Source: a bacterium (lineage in GTDB: Bacteria; Sysuimicrobiota; Sysuimicrobiia; Sysuimicrobiales; Humicultoraceae). From it: DNA of 64,000 nt. Below the pieces are notes generated by a model. That model was not told where the DNA came from and did not search any database. It saw nothing but the letters and a program-made list of their open reading frames with translations. Within the stretch, counting starts at the first letter, position 1. Every line of letters begins with the position of its first letter. The position numbers were made by a program, and so were the translations under genes. The stretch lies in assembly GCA_031082185.1 (NCBI GenBank), contig JAVHLI010000004.1:137608-201607 (forward strand), read 5' to 3'. Of this stretch, positions 35,267-43,794 are shown in pieces.

Positions 35267-36427
35267 TCACGTGGAATCCGGCGCGCTTCTTGCGGCGGCG
35301 CGGGATTGCCACCAGATAAGCGCCCCGGCGATCAGTACCGACATCCCCACCGAGACCAGCAGCGGCAACGCCGGGTCAACCAGGTACGCGTACCCGCCGG
35401 CAAACGATCCCCCAGCCCCGAGGATGGCCATTAGGATCCCTGCCAGCGCAAAGGCCCGGCCGAGCACGGCCGAAGGAGCCTTCGAGGCCACCAGCGCGTG
35501 GCCCAATGTGTTGAGCGGCGACCGGCACCGGAATATGGCCGCGACCGGCAGGAGAGTCGCGGGCCCGTACACCGTGAGGAGCACCCCGAAGGCGAACACC
35601 ACCAGTCCCCCGGCCAGGGTGGTGATAGGACCAATGCGGTCACCGATCCGTCCGGCCACCGGCGTCAGCAGCACGGCGCCCAGCGCCACCATCGAGCCGA
35701 GGAACCCTATCTGGGACAGCGAGAGTCCCCGCACCTCGCGCAGGAAGGGCGTCGCAAAGGGGACCGTGATCAGCACCACGAGGATTGTTCCGGAGAAGAT
35801 CCACATCACGGGCATCAGGCCGCGCATCTGATCCAGTGACAGTCTGCGGGACGCCCCGTGTGCAGGCGCGTTGCCCTCATCCCACCGGATTCTCAAGATC
35901 AGGATTGCCGAGATAACGTAGAAGGCCGCTGCGATGATCAGGGTGGCGCGGATGCCCAGGCGGTCCGCGATCATCCCTCCGACCGTGGGCGAGATAAGGA
36001 ACCCCAGCGAGGTGATCGTACCCATGGCGCCGAACGTCGAGACCAGCTCTGAGGCAGGCACGCGCCGCGCCACGAACGCGTTCATCGACGGCATTCCGAA
36101 GTAAGCGACCTCGTAGAGCAGCAGCCCGGGCACGAGCCATGCGTAGGTCGGCGCCGCGGCGAGCAGCAACGGCACCGGAACAGCGGCCAGCCATGAGGTG
36201 ACGATCGCCGCGCGGTGGCTCCAACGGTCCACCACAACCCAGCCGATCAGGAAGCCGCCGGCCAGGGCCAGGTGGCGCACCGTGAACAGCGTCCCGAGCT
36301 GCACGGCGGAAGCGCCGAGCTGCCGCGCGTAGATCGGCACGAGCTGTTCGTAGAGCCCGATTCCGAACATCCAGAAGAAGAGCGATGTGAAAAGCAGCCG
36401 CAGCGTGCGGTCGTTGCGCAGGGCCAT
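35267..36427 (-). CDS. MFS transporter
   Basis: A 386-residue major facilitator with about 12 hydrophobic helices. The inter-helix motif around VVDRWSHRAA matches the loop 2-3 position of MFS proteins, and GRIGDRIGP the equivalent in the second half. The N-terminus (RLLFTSLFFWMFGIGLYEQLVPIYARQ) resembles multidrug or sugar efflux types. Substrate unknown. It starts 10 bases after the GHMP kinase gene. A TATAGT hexamer 9 bases before its ATG could also give it a separate transcript. Confidence 0.85.
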   Translation of the reverse strand: MALRNDRTLRLLFTSLFFWMFGIGLYEQLVPIYARQLGASAVQLGTLFTVRHLALAGGFLIGWVVVDRWSHRAAIVTSWLAAVPVPLLLAAAPTYAWLVPGLLLYEVAYFGMPSMNAFVARRVPASELVSTFGAMGTITSLGFLISPTVGGMIADRLGIRATLIIAAAFYVISAILILRIRWDEGNAPAHGASRRLSLDQMRGLMPVMWIFSGTILVVLITVPFATPFLREVRGLSLSQIGFLGSMVALGAVLLTPVAGRIGDRIGPITTLAGGLVVFAFGVLLTVYGPATLLPVAAIFRCRSPLNTLGHALVASKAPSAVLGRAFALAGILMAILGAGGSFAGGYAYLVDPALPLLVSVGMSVLIAGALIWWQSRAAARSAPDST

Positions 36428-36437
36428 GGCGCCCTCA

Positions 36438-37445
<1,008 letters not shown>

Positions 37446-37457
37446 GGAATAGACCTC

Positions 37458-37485
37458 ACAGCGCGTCCATTACAGCGCGTCCATT
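37458..37485. repeat. 14-bp tandem duplication at a stop codon
   Basis: ACAGCGCGTCCATT occurs at 37458-37471 and again at 37472-37485 with no gap. It straddles the stop codon of the upstream gene. With a single copy the same protein would end in TGA instead of TAA, so the duplication only lengthens the spacer before the kinase gene by 14 bases. Confidence 0.9.
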
Positions 37486-38135
37486 GCGCGGCGGAATGCC
37501 TCGGTGGCCCGGCCGATGCTGCGCGCGGTGCGGCCGGTCACGACCGCGCCGATCATCACAGCCCACACCTGCGGGATGGCGAAGTACCGGATGAGGTCCT
37601 CGGGCCGGATGCGGCGCTGGCTGGGCACTATCAGCCGCCGGCGCGTCAGCGCACCCAGACGGGCCAGCGCCACCAGGTCGTCGGCGATAGGGTCCAGGCC
37701 GTAGCACTGCGGCGGGACCAACGCCGCCTCCAGCCAGTCGCCGGGCAGCGCGCTCAGCGATCCGATCAGTTCCTGCGGATAGTCGTGGGGCACCGCCGGG
37801 ATCACCGGCACGCCGGCATCGTAGAGGTACAGCGGCAGTCGCGTCACGTAGGCGTCGAGGAACGCGAACCGGCGCAGGCGCGGGAGCTGCTCGCGCGTGA
37901 CCATCGCCTCTTCGCCGGGCACCAGCCCGGTAGGGAGACCGGCACTAAGCACCGCCGTCAGCCCCTCCTCCTCTTCGTCGAGCGACCCGAAGCGCACCCC
38001 CGAGGCGCGGTGGTGCACGTTGACGTGGGCCTTGAGTAGGTCGGCACCAGCGGCAGCGGCCGCTCGCGCCAGAGCGCGGTCGTTGCGCGGCAGACTGACG
38101 ATCAGGAGCTCCCTGCGTGAGAGCGGATCAGTCAC
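37470..38135 (-). CDS. Uncharacterised protein, TIM-barrel-like
   Basis: A 221-residue protein with GTG start at 38135. Alternating strand-helix pattern (LLIVSLPRNDRALARAAAAA, ADLLKAHVNVHHR, then VWAVMIGAVVTG near the C-terminus) suggests a phosphate-binding TIM barrel. The terminal segment IGAVVTGRTARSIGRATEAF is faintly like the end of NanE-type N-acylmannosamine-6-phosphate epimerases, but I cannot assign the family. It sits between the FAD oxidoreductase and the GHMP kinase in the sugar operon, so a sugar-phosphate role is inferred. Confidence 0.55.
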   Translation of the reverse strand: MTDPLSRRELLIVSLPRNDRALARAAAAAGADLLKAHVNVHHRASGVRFGSLDEEEEGLTAVLSAGLPTGLVPGEEAMVTREQLPRLRRFAFLDAYVTRLPLYLYDAGVPVIPAVPHDYPQELIGSLSALPGDWLEAALVPPQCYGLDPIADDLVALARLGALTRRRLIVPSQRRIRPEDLIRYFAIPQVWAVMIGAVVTGRTARSIGRATEAFRRAMDAL

Positions 38136-38165
38136 AGGACCCCCTGCCGGCGGCCATCCGGGTAC

Positions 38166-39530
38166 TCACACGAACGCCCCCCTCTCGCGCAGGACCCGCC
38201 GCAGCGCCTGGGGTTCCACCGCCCGCGGCGAGATCCCCTCCCGCGCGGCCATCGCTGCCGCGGTGCCGGCCGCCTGCGCGATCGCCATCACGATCGGCGA
38301 GACACGGAACGCCGCGAACGCCTCGTGCGTCGCGGAGATGCACCGGCCGGCCACCAGCCAGTTCCCTCCGCCGCGGGGCAACAGGCATCGGTATGGAACC
38401 GTGTAGAACTCGCCCTCGGGCAGGCGCCGCACCACGAGGCGATCCGACGCGGGGTCGTGAATGTCCATGGGATAGGCCCCGCAGGCGATCGCATCGTCGA
38501 ACTTGCGCGCGGAGAGGATGTCCTCCGCGGTCAGGACGTAATCGCCGGTGATGCGCCGCGTCTCCCGCACGCCGATCTGCGCCGGCGTCTCCAGCAGGTA
38601 CGCGCCGGCGAACCCGGGAACCCGTCGCCGCAGTAACTCCGCGACCTCGTACGCCTGCTGTCGGCCTTCGATCTCGGCACGCGAGAGATCCACCCCAGAG
38701 GTCCCGAGCCGGTCGAGCACGCGCGTCGTGTTGACGATGGCCTCAGTGGGCCGCACGCCTTCGAACACTAGCAGCCGGTCGCGCGGGACCGTCCACTCCC
38801 CGCTCTCGCGCGCCTGCCGCACCGCGGCTCGAAAGCCCGCGAATCCGCGGCAGGGCAGTCCCTTCAGCCACCCGATGTCAATGCGATCATGGACTCCCTG
38901 GCCGTGCTGGATCTCGTCGGGATGGCGTTCGAGGTGCTCCATCACGGCCGACCAGTCCACACCGCCGAGCCGAAACACCAGCGTCATCGGTTGGGTGCGG
39001 CCGTCTGCCGCGCGCCCGATCTCGGCCGAAGCACCCGCTGCCACCGAGAGATCGCCGTCGCCGGTGGCGTCCACATAGAGCGGCGCGCGCAGCTCTTTCA
39101 CGCCGTCCTTCTGCCAGACCCGCGCGGCGCGCACCACGCCGCGGTCGGCGCGGGCGTCCTGGAACACGGTGTGCAGCCACAGCTCCACGCCTGCCTCCGT
39201 GGCCATCTCCAGCAGCACGCGCTTGAGCCCTTCGTGATCGAACGGAGTTACCGTGTGACAGAAGTCAATCGGATCAGGTACGTGGCCCGGCGAGGCGCCG
39301 ATCGCCCGCAGGCGCGCCACGATCTCCTCTGGGATACCCGCCACCACCTGACGGCCGCCGGCATGAAAGCCCATCATCGGCGCCACCAACGCGGCGGTCA
39401 GGGTACCGCCCAGGAAGCCGTACCGCTCGACCAGAACAACGCGCGCGCCCTCGCGCGCCGCGGCCACCGCCGCCACCGTGCCCGCGGGCCCGCCGCCCAT
39501 CACCGCGACGTCAAATGCCCTGCGGCTCAT
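38166..39530 (-). CDS. FAD-dependent oxidoreductase
   Basis: A 454-residue flavoprotein of the PF12831-type. Rossmann motif DVAVMGGGPAGTVAAVAAA (7-25), the FAD segment LVERYGFLGGTLT, a central VDATGDGDLSVAAGA and C-terminal WLVAGRCISATHEAF close the FAD site. Members occur widely next to sugar ABC transporters, with unknown substrates. It starts 3 bases after the DUF4127 gene and precedes the TIM-like gene by 30 bases. No cysteine-rich Fe-S domain is seen. Confidence 0.8.
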   Translation of the reverse strand: MSRRAFDVAVMGGGPAGTVAAVAAAREGARVVLVERYGFLGGTLTAALVAPMMGFHAGGRQVVAGIPEEIVARLRAIGASPGHVPDPIDFCHTVTPFDHEGLKRVLLEMATEAGVELWLHTVFQDARADRGVVRAARVWQKDGVKELRAPLYVDATGDGDLSVAAGASAEIGRAADGRTQPMTLVFRLGGVDWSAVMEHLERHPDEIQHGQGVHDRIDIGWLKGLPCRGFAGFRAAVRQARESGEWTVPRDRLLVFEGVRPTEAIVNTTRVLDRLGTSGVDLSRAEIEGRQQAYEVAELLRRRVPGFAGAYLLETPAQIGVRETRRITGDYVLTAEDILSARKFDDAIACGAYPMDIHDPASDRLVVRRLPEGEFYTVPYRCLLPRGGGNWLVAGRCISATHEAFAAFRVSPIVMAIAQAAGTAAAMAAREGISPRAVEPQALRRVLRERGAFV

Positions 39531-39533
39531 AAG

Positions 39534-41042
39534 TCAGAAGCCCTGCGCCTCATCCGGCAGCATCACCTCTACCTCAAACAGCCGATCCCAGGGAAACGCG
39601 ATCCCCTCGATCACGAAGGAGCCCAGGGCGCGGACCACCGGCGGCAGGATCTCCTCCCGCATCCGCTGCAGCGCCGCCTCCCGCGCCGCCGCCGCGTGCG
39701 GGCCGAGGCCGGACGGATTCGCGCCAAGAGCGGGCACCACCTCGCGCGCAAGATATGGGCGCACGATCGTCTGGTATCCCCAGTCGTCCAGGAGCCGCCG
39801 GGCCAGGTACCGCCGCCGGGTCTGGCGCAGGCGCGTCTCGCCGAGCTGCCCGCGGGCGTGATGAAACAGCACGCTCTGAGCGACCACGGTGCCCACACTG
39901 TTGCTGCAGGTATTCCAGCCGGCGTATCCGGCCAGGCCGGCCAGGTCTTCGCGCGCCAGGAGCGAGCGGACCAGCGTGTCGTCGGCGCCGTTGGCGAAGC
40001 GCACGTCGGCGCACCCGCAGACGATGCCGCGGGACGATGCCTCGACCAGCGCCGCGGCCACGGTCCGGACCGGTGCAGGAGGCGCGCCCCGTTGGTCAAC
40101 CGCCTCGCGCTGATGCGCGCCTGAGAAGTTGTGCACCCACAGCAGCACCTCCGGATCGCCGTCCACGACCGTGCAGCCGGATGCGGACAGGTGCTCTGCG
40201 ATGGTCTCCTCCAGCGGTGCGGGTTCGTACCGCGGGACGCTGCGCCGTGCCTCGGGAAAGGTGTACCGGACGCAGACGCGCGGCGCGCGGCCGGCCGCGT
40301 CGTTGGCGAGGCGGGCCAACAGCCGGGCGCCGAGTTCGTCGGCGCCGACAGATACTTGGGCGCGGTCCCCACCGATGCGCCTGGAGAACCGGCGCAGCAC
40401 CGCCAGGTCGGCGCGGGTGAGGCCGTGCGGCTCGGCGTCGTCCTGTCCAATCAGCAGCGCACTGAGCCCGCCCTGCGCGGCTAGGAGCAGCAGCTCCAGG
40501 TTAACCAGGAGCTGGCGGCGGCGCCGGCGGAGCAGGTCATCCACCACCGCGGCAGGCACGCCTTCCAGCGCTTCCATTGCCCGCCGGAACCTGATCTCGT
40601 TGCCGGTCTGCTCGCCGGCATCCAGACAGGCCGAGTACGTCCGCAGCAGATCGCCGTACAGCTCCCAGTAGGACGGCTCCTCGTCGGCGCCTCCGGTGGG
40701 AATCCGAGGGGTGATCGCGCTGAGGTACGTTGGTACGCGGGCCGCCAGCCGCGCCAGCCGATCCATCCGGCGCCACAGCGCCTCCATCGGATCCGCGCTC
40801 AAGCGTGAAGGCACCAGGCCGCCGTGGAGTAAGACCTCGGCCGAGGCGATCATCGCGTCGGCAGTAACCGCCTCCCGCTCCACCCACCGGAACAGCGCGT
40901 CCAGGTCGGCCGGCCTTCGGCGGTGGCCGAGCAGATCCCGGGGAGGCGTGGACCATGCCGCGCCCAGCAGCGGCAGCAGGTCCAGCACCGTCTCCCGCGT
41001 AGCCGGTCGGTCGTCGAGCGGCACGAACAGGAGGCGCTTCAC
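39534..41042 (-). CDS. DUF4127-family protein
   Basis: A 502-residue protein whose start, MKRLLFVPLDDRPATRETVLDLLPLL (read from GTG 41042), together with DALFRWVEREAVTADAMIASAEVLLHGGLVPSR, marks the DUF4127 family. Conserved acid, His and Arg residues in PLDDRP, HGGL, IGQDDAEPHG and GYAGWNTCSNSVGT suggest an enzyme site. No function is known for the family. It overlaps the preceding permease by 4 bases (GTGA) and is flanked by FAD oxidoreductase, esterase and GH20 genes, pointing to sugar processing. Confidence 0.85.
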   Translation of the reverse strand: MKRLLFVPLDDRPATRETVLDLLPLLGAAWSTPPRDLLGHRRRPADLDALFRWVEREAVTADAMIASAEVLLHGGLVPSRLSADPMEALWRRMDRLARLAARVPTYLSAITPRIPTGGADEEPSYWELYGDLLRTYSACLDAGEQTGNEIRFRRAMEALEGVPAAVVDDLLRRRRRQLLVNLELLLLAAQGGLSALLIGQDDAEPHGLTRADLAVLRRFSRRIGGDRAQVSVGADELGARLLARLANDAAGRAPRVCVRYTFPEARRSVPRYEPAPLEETIAEHLSASGCTVVDGDPEVLLWVHNFSGAHQREAVDQRGAPPAPVRTVAAALVEASSRGIVCGCADVRFANGADDTLVRSLLAREDLAGLAGYAGWNTCSNSVGTVVAQSVLFHHARGQLGETRLRQTRRRYLARRLLDDWGYQTIVRPYLAREVVPALGANPSGLGPHAAAAREAALQRMREEILPPVVRALGSFVIEGIAFPWDRLFEVEVMLPDEAQGF

Positions 41043-41845
41043 CGGATCGCCCCGAGGGTCAGGCCGCGCATGAAGAAACGCTGCGTGAAGAGGAAGACTG
41101 CGATGATCGGCACGGTCATCATCACCGCGCCCGCCGCGACCGCGCGGGTGTTGTGCGCGAACAGCCCTGAGAGGTAGAGCAGCCCCACCGCCAGTGGGTA
41201 CTTATCAGGGGTCTTGAGCACGATCAGCGGCCACAGGAAGGAGTTCCACACCGCCACGAACTCGAAGAGCGCCAGCACCCCCAGCGCCGGCGAGATCACC
41301 GGCAGCATGACCCGCCACCAGATCGTCCACTCAGAGGCGCCGTCCATGCGCGCGGCATCTTCCATCTCCTTGGGCACGGTCAGGAACGCCTGCCGCAGGA
41401 GGAAGATCCCAAACACGCTGACCGCTCCGGGCAGCAGCACTCCTGCATAAGTATCCACCAGGCGCAGCCGCAGCAGCGTGACGAAGTTGACGATCAGGCC
41501 CACGTGCCCGGGCAGCATCAACGTGCTCAGCAGCAACGCGAACACCACCCGCCGGCCCGGGAACTCCATGCGGGCCAGGGGATACGCCGCCAGCGAGCAC
41601 AGCACCAGGTTGAGCGCCACCGCGATGCCGGCCAGCACGATCGTGTTGAGGAAGAACCGCGGTAGCGGCATCGTCTTCCAGACGGTAATGAAGTTGTCCA
41701 GCGACGCGGGCCAGGGCAGCAGCTGTGGGGGAAACCCGAAGACGCCGCCGGTGGTGCGCAGCGCGATCGATAGCAACCAGAGCAGCGGGAAGGTGGTGAA
41801 CAGGGCCAGGGCCGTGAACCCGGCATACCGCGCCGCGTTAGTAAT
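41039..41845 (-). CDS. Sugar ABC transporter permease, MalG-like, possible ATT start
   Basis: A carbohydrate ABC permease. The EAA loop (EDAARMDGASEWTIWWRVMLPVISP) and six hydrophobic helices are typical. From the first usable TTG (41776) it would be 245 residues and would lack the conserved first helix. The frame continues upstream without a stop and encodes YAGFTALALFTTFPLLW, a proper first helix. No ATG, GTG or TTG is available there. ATT at 41845 gives 268 residues, the family's usual length. It overlaps the previous gene by 8 bases and has GGAGGGTGG 5-7 bases upstream. I therefore place the start at ATT 41845. Confidence 0.8.
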   Translation of the reverse strand: MTNAARYAGFTALALFTTFPLLWLLSIALRTTGGVFGFPPQLLPWPASLDNFITVWKTMPLPRFFLNTIVLAGIAVALNLVLCSLAAYPLARMEFPGRRVVFALLLSTLMLPGHVGLIVNFVTLLRLRLVDTYAGVLLPGAVSVFGIFLLRQAFLTVPKEMEDAARMDGASEWTIWWRVMLPVISPALGVLALFEFVAVWNSFLWPLIVLKTPDKYPLAVGLLYLSGLFAHNTRAVAAGAVMMTVPIIAVFLFTQRFFMRGLTLGAIR

Positions 41846-42779
41846 AGCTCCACCCTCCCTGCCGAAACACCAGGAAGTTGGCCGCCGACAGCGCCATCAC
41901 CAGGACGGCCAGCACCACTGCCAGGGCCGCAGCGTATCCAAGATCGAGCTGCTGAAAGCCCTTGTCAAATATGTAGAAGAACATCGTGTAGGTTCGGAAC
42001 ATCGGGCCTCCGCCGGTCATCACGTAGACCTCCTCGAAGACCTTCAGCGCCGCGATCGCCGAGATCGTGGACGCCAGCAGGATCGAAGGACGCAACAGCG
42101 GGAGCGTCACCCAGCGGAACACCTGCCACCGCGAGGCCCCGTCGGTGATCGCGGCCTCCTCGTACTCCGGCGATATCGCCTGCAGGCCGGCCAGGTAGAT
42201 CACCATGTAGTACCCCAGGCCCTTCCAGAGCGTCACGAACATCACCGCGTAGAGCGCCAGGTCGGGGTGCCCCAGCCAGGAGATCGGACGGTCCATCAGC
42301 CCGATCGTCCGGAGCGCGTAGTTCACCACCCCATCCTGCTCCAGCAGCCACCGCCACATCAGGCCAACCACGACCATCGAGGTGACCACCGGCAGGTAGT
42401 AGGCGGCTCGGAACCATCGGATGCCCCGCAGCGGCACGTTGACCGCGACCGCCAGCCCGATCGAGAGCGCCTGCAGCACCGGCACCACCAGGAGGAACTT
42501 GGTTGAGTTGGCGAGGGCGATCCAGAGGAAACGATCCTCCCACAGCTCCCGGAAGTGCTCCAGCCCCACGAAGCGCGGCGGGGAGATGACATCATAGTCG
42601 AACAGGCTGAGCGCGGTCCCAAACGCCACGGGGTAGAAGGTGAAAGCGCCCAACAGCAGTAGCGCCGGGGTGAGAAACAGGTAGGCGGTGATCGTCGCCC
42701 GCCACTGCCGGCGGCTGAGCCCCAGGAGATAAGCCTCTCCGCGGGCTCGGTCGGATCGCACCCGGATGTCAGCCGCCAT
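41838..42779 (-). CDS. Sugar ABC transporter permease, MalF/UgpA-like
   Basis: A 313-residue permease with about six helices, FLTPALLLLGAFTFYPVAF as the first, and the EAA loop EEAAITDGASRWQVFRWVTLPLL. It pairs with the MalG-like permease and the binding protein at 46034-47293; the ATPase subunit must be supplied from elsewhere. Start ATG 42779; longer readings run into the esterase gene, with which it overlaps by 11 bases. Confidence 0.9.
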   Translation of the reverse strand: MAADIRVRSDRARGEAYLLGLSRRQWRATITAYLFLTPALLLLGAFTFYPVAFGTALSLFDYDVISPPRFVGLEHFRELWEDRFLWIALANSTKFLLVVPVLQALSIGLAVAVNVPLRGIRWFRAAYYLPVVTSMVVVGLMWRWLLEQDGVVNYALRTIGLMDRPISWLGHPDLALYAVMFVTLWKGLGYYMVIYLAGLQAISPEYEEAAITDGASRWQVFRWVTLPLLRPSILLASTISAIAALKVFEEVYVMTGGGPMFRTYTMFFYIFDKGFQQLDLGYAAALAVVLAVLVMALSAANFLVFRQGGWSYY

Positions 42780-43782
42780 GCGGGCCTGCCAGCGCCTCGC
42801 AGAGCCGCCGGAGGGACTCGACGTACCGGTAGTTGATGCCCGTGTGGTCGTCGTTGAACTCCTGGTACTCGTGCCGGATGCCCAGCGCCTCGAGCCGGCG
42901 GTGCAACAGGCGCGCGCCGAGGTGCAGGTTGAACTGGTCGCGGGAGCCGCACTCGAAGTAGAGCAGCCGGAGCGACCGCAGGGCTTCGGCGTGCCGCGCC
43001 GCCATGCGGACCGGATCCCAGGCAAGCCACCGGGCCCACACTCCCTCGTCCATCTCGCCGGTGTGCGGGTCGAACGGCAGATCGAAGTACCGTGGCGGCC
43101 GCGCGGGGTTGGGTGAGTAGGCCATCGCCATGGCCGCGATGTTCACCGCGGTGATCGCATCGTTGGTCTTCTTGGGCATCTCGAGGAACGCCTTGAGGAA
43201 GGGCTCGACCCCGCCGTGCCCGGCCACGATGTTGCAGAACTTCCAGAAGTCGCTCTGATAGCAGACCTCAAAGTACATGTCCCCGCTGTGGGACGCGGCC
43301 GCGCCGAAGACGTCGGGATGGCGCATCGCCAACACGAGCGCACCATAGCCTCCGCTGGACTTCCCAACTATGCCGCGGTGGGCCGGTGATGCGAGGGTTC
43401 GGAATCGGCGGTCGGCGTGCGCGACCAGCTCCGAAACAGTGAAGTCCTCGTAGCGACCGGTGGCATCGGAGTTGAGGTACTGGCTGCCGCCGAACCGCGT
43501 GAACCCGTCAGCCATGACCAGAATCGCCGGAGGCGCGCCCGCGGCGATCACGCGGTCCATACACTCGGGGAGCGACGGCACCCACGGACCGGCGTTGGTC
43601 GCCGAGAGACCGATCCCGGTGAAGCCGTGCAGCCAGTAGATAACCGGGTAGGGCGCGGTCGCTCCTTCGTAGCCGGGCGGCAGGTAGACCGGGATCTCCC
43701 GGACATTGGGATCGCCCAGGGGATTGCCGAGCAGCGCCCGGCTTTCCACCTGCTCGATTGTGACGCGTCCGTTCAGGGCCAT
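42769..43782 (-). CDS. Alpha/beta-hydrolase esterase, esterase D/feruloyl-esterase-like
   Basis: A 337-residue hydrolase of the esterase family related to esterase D and enterochelin esterases. VIYWLHGFTG forms the oxyanion region, GIVGKSSGGYGALVLA carries the nucleophile Ser, and NDDHTGINYRY the catalytic His. No signal peptide, so it acts on imported material, possibly acetyl or acyl groups on sugars. ATG 43782; it starts 12 bases after the GH20 gene. Confidence 0.82.
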   Translation of the reverse strand: MALNGRVTIEQVESRALLGNPLGDPNVREIPVYLPPGYEGATAPYPVIYWLHGFTGIGLSATNAGPWVPSLPECMDRVIAAGAPPAILVMADGFTRFGGSQYLNSDATGRYEDFTVSELVAHADRRFRTLASPAHRGIVGKSSGGYGALVLAMRHPDVFGAAASHSGDMYFEVCYQSDFWKFCNIVAGHGGVEPFLKAFLEMPKKTNDAITAVNIAAMAMAYSPNPARPPRYFDLPFDPHTGEMDEGVWARWLAWDPVRMAARHAEALRSLRLLYFECGSRDQFNLHLGARLLHRRLEALGIRHEYQEFNDDHTGINYRYVESLRRLCEALAGPHGG

Positions 43783-43794
43783 GAAGATTCCTCC

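Noticed and set aside
38889-40124. 411-codon plus-strand open frame
   Set aside because: Antisense to the FAD oxidoreductase and DUF4127 genes; His/Arg-rich shadow composition.
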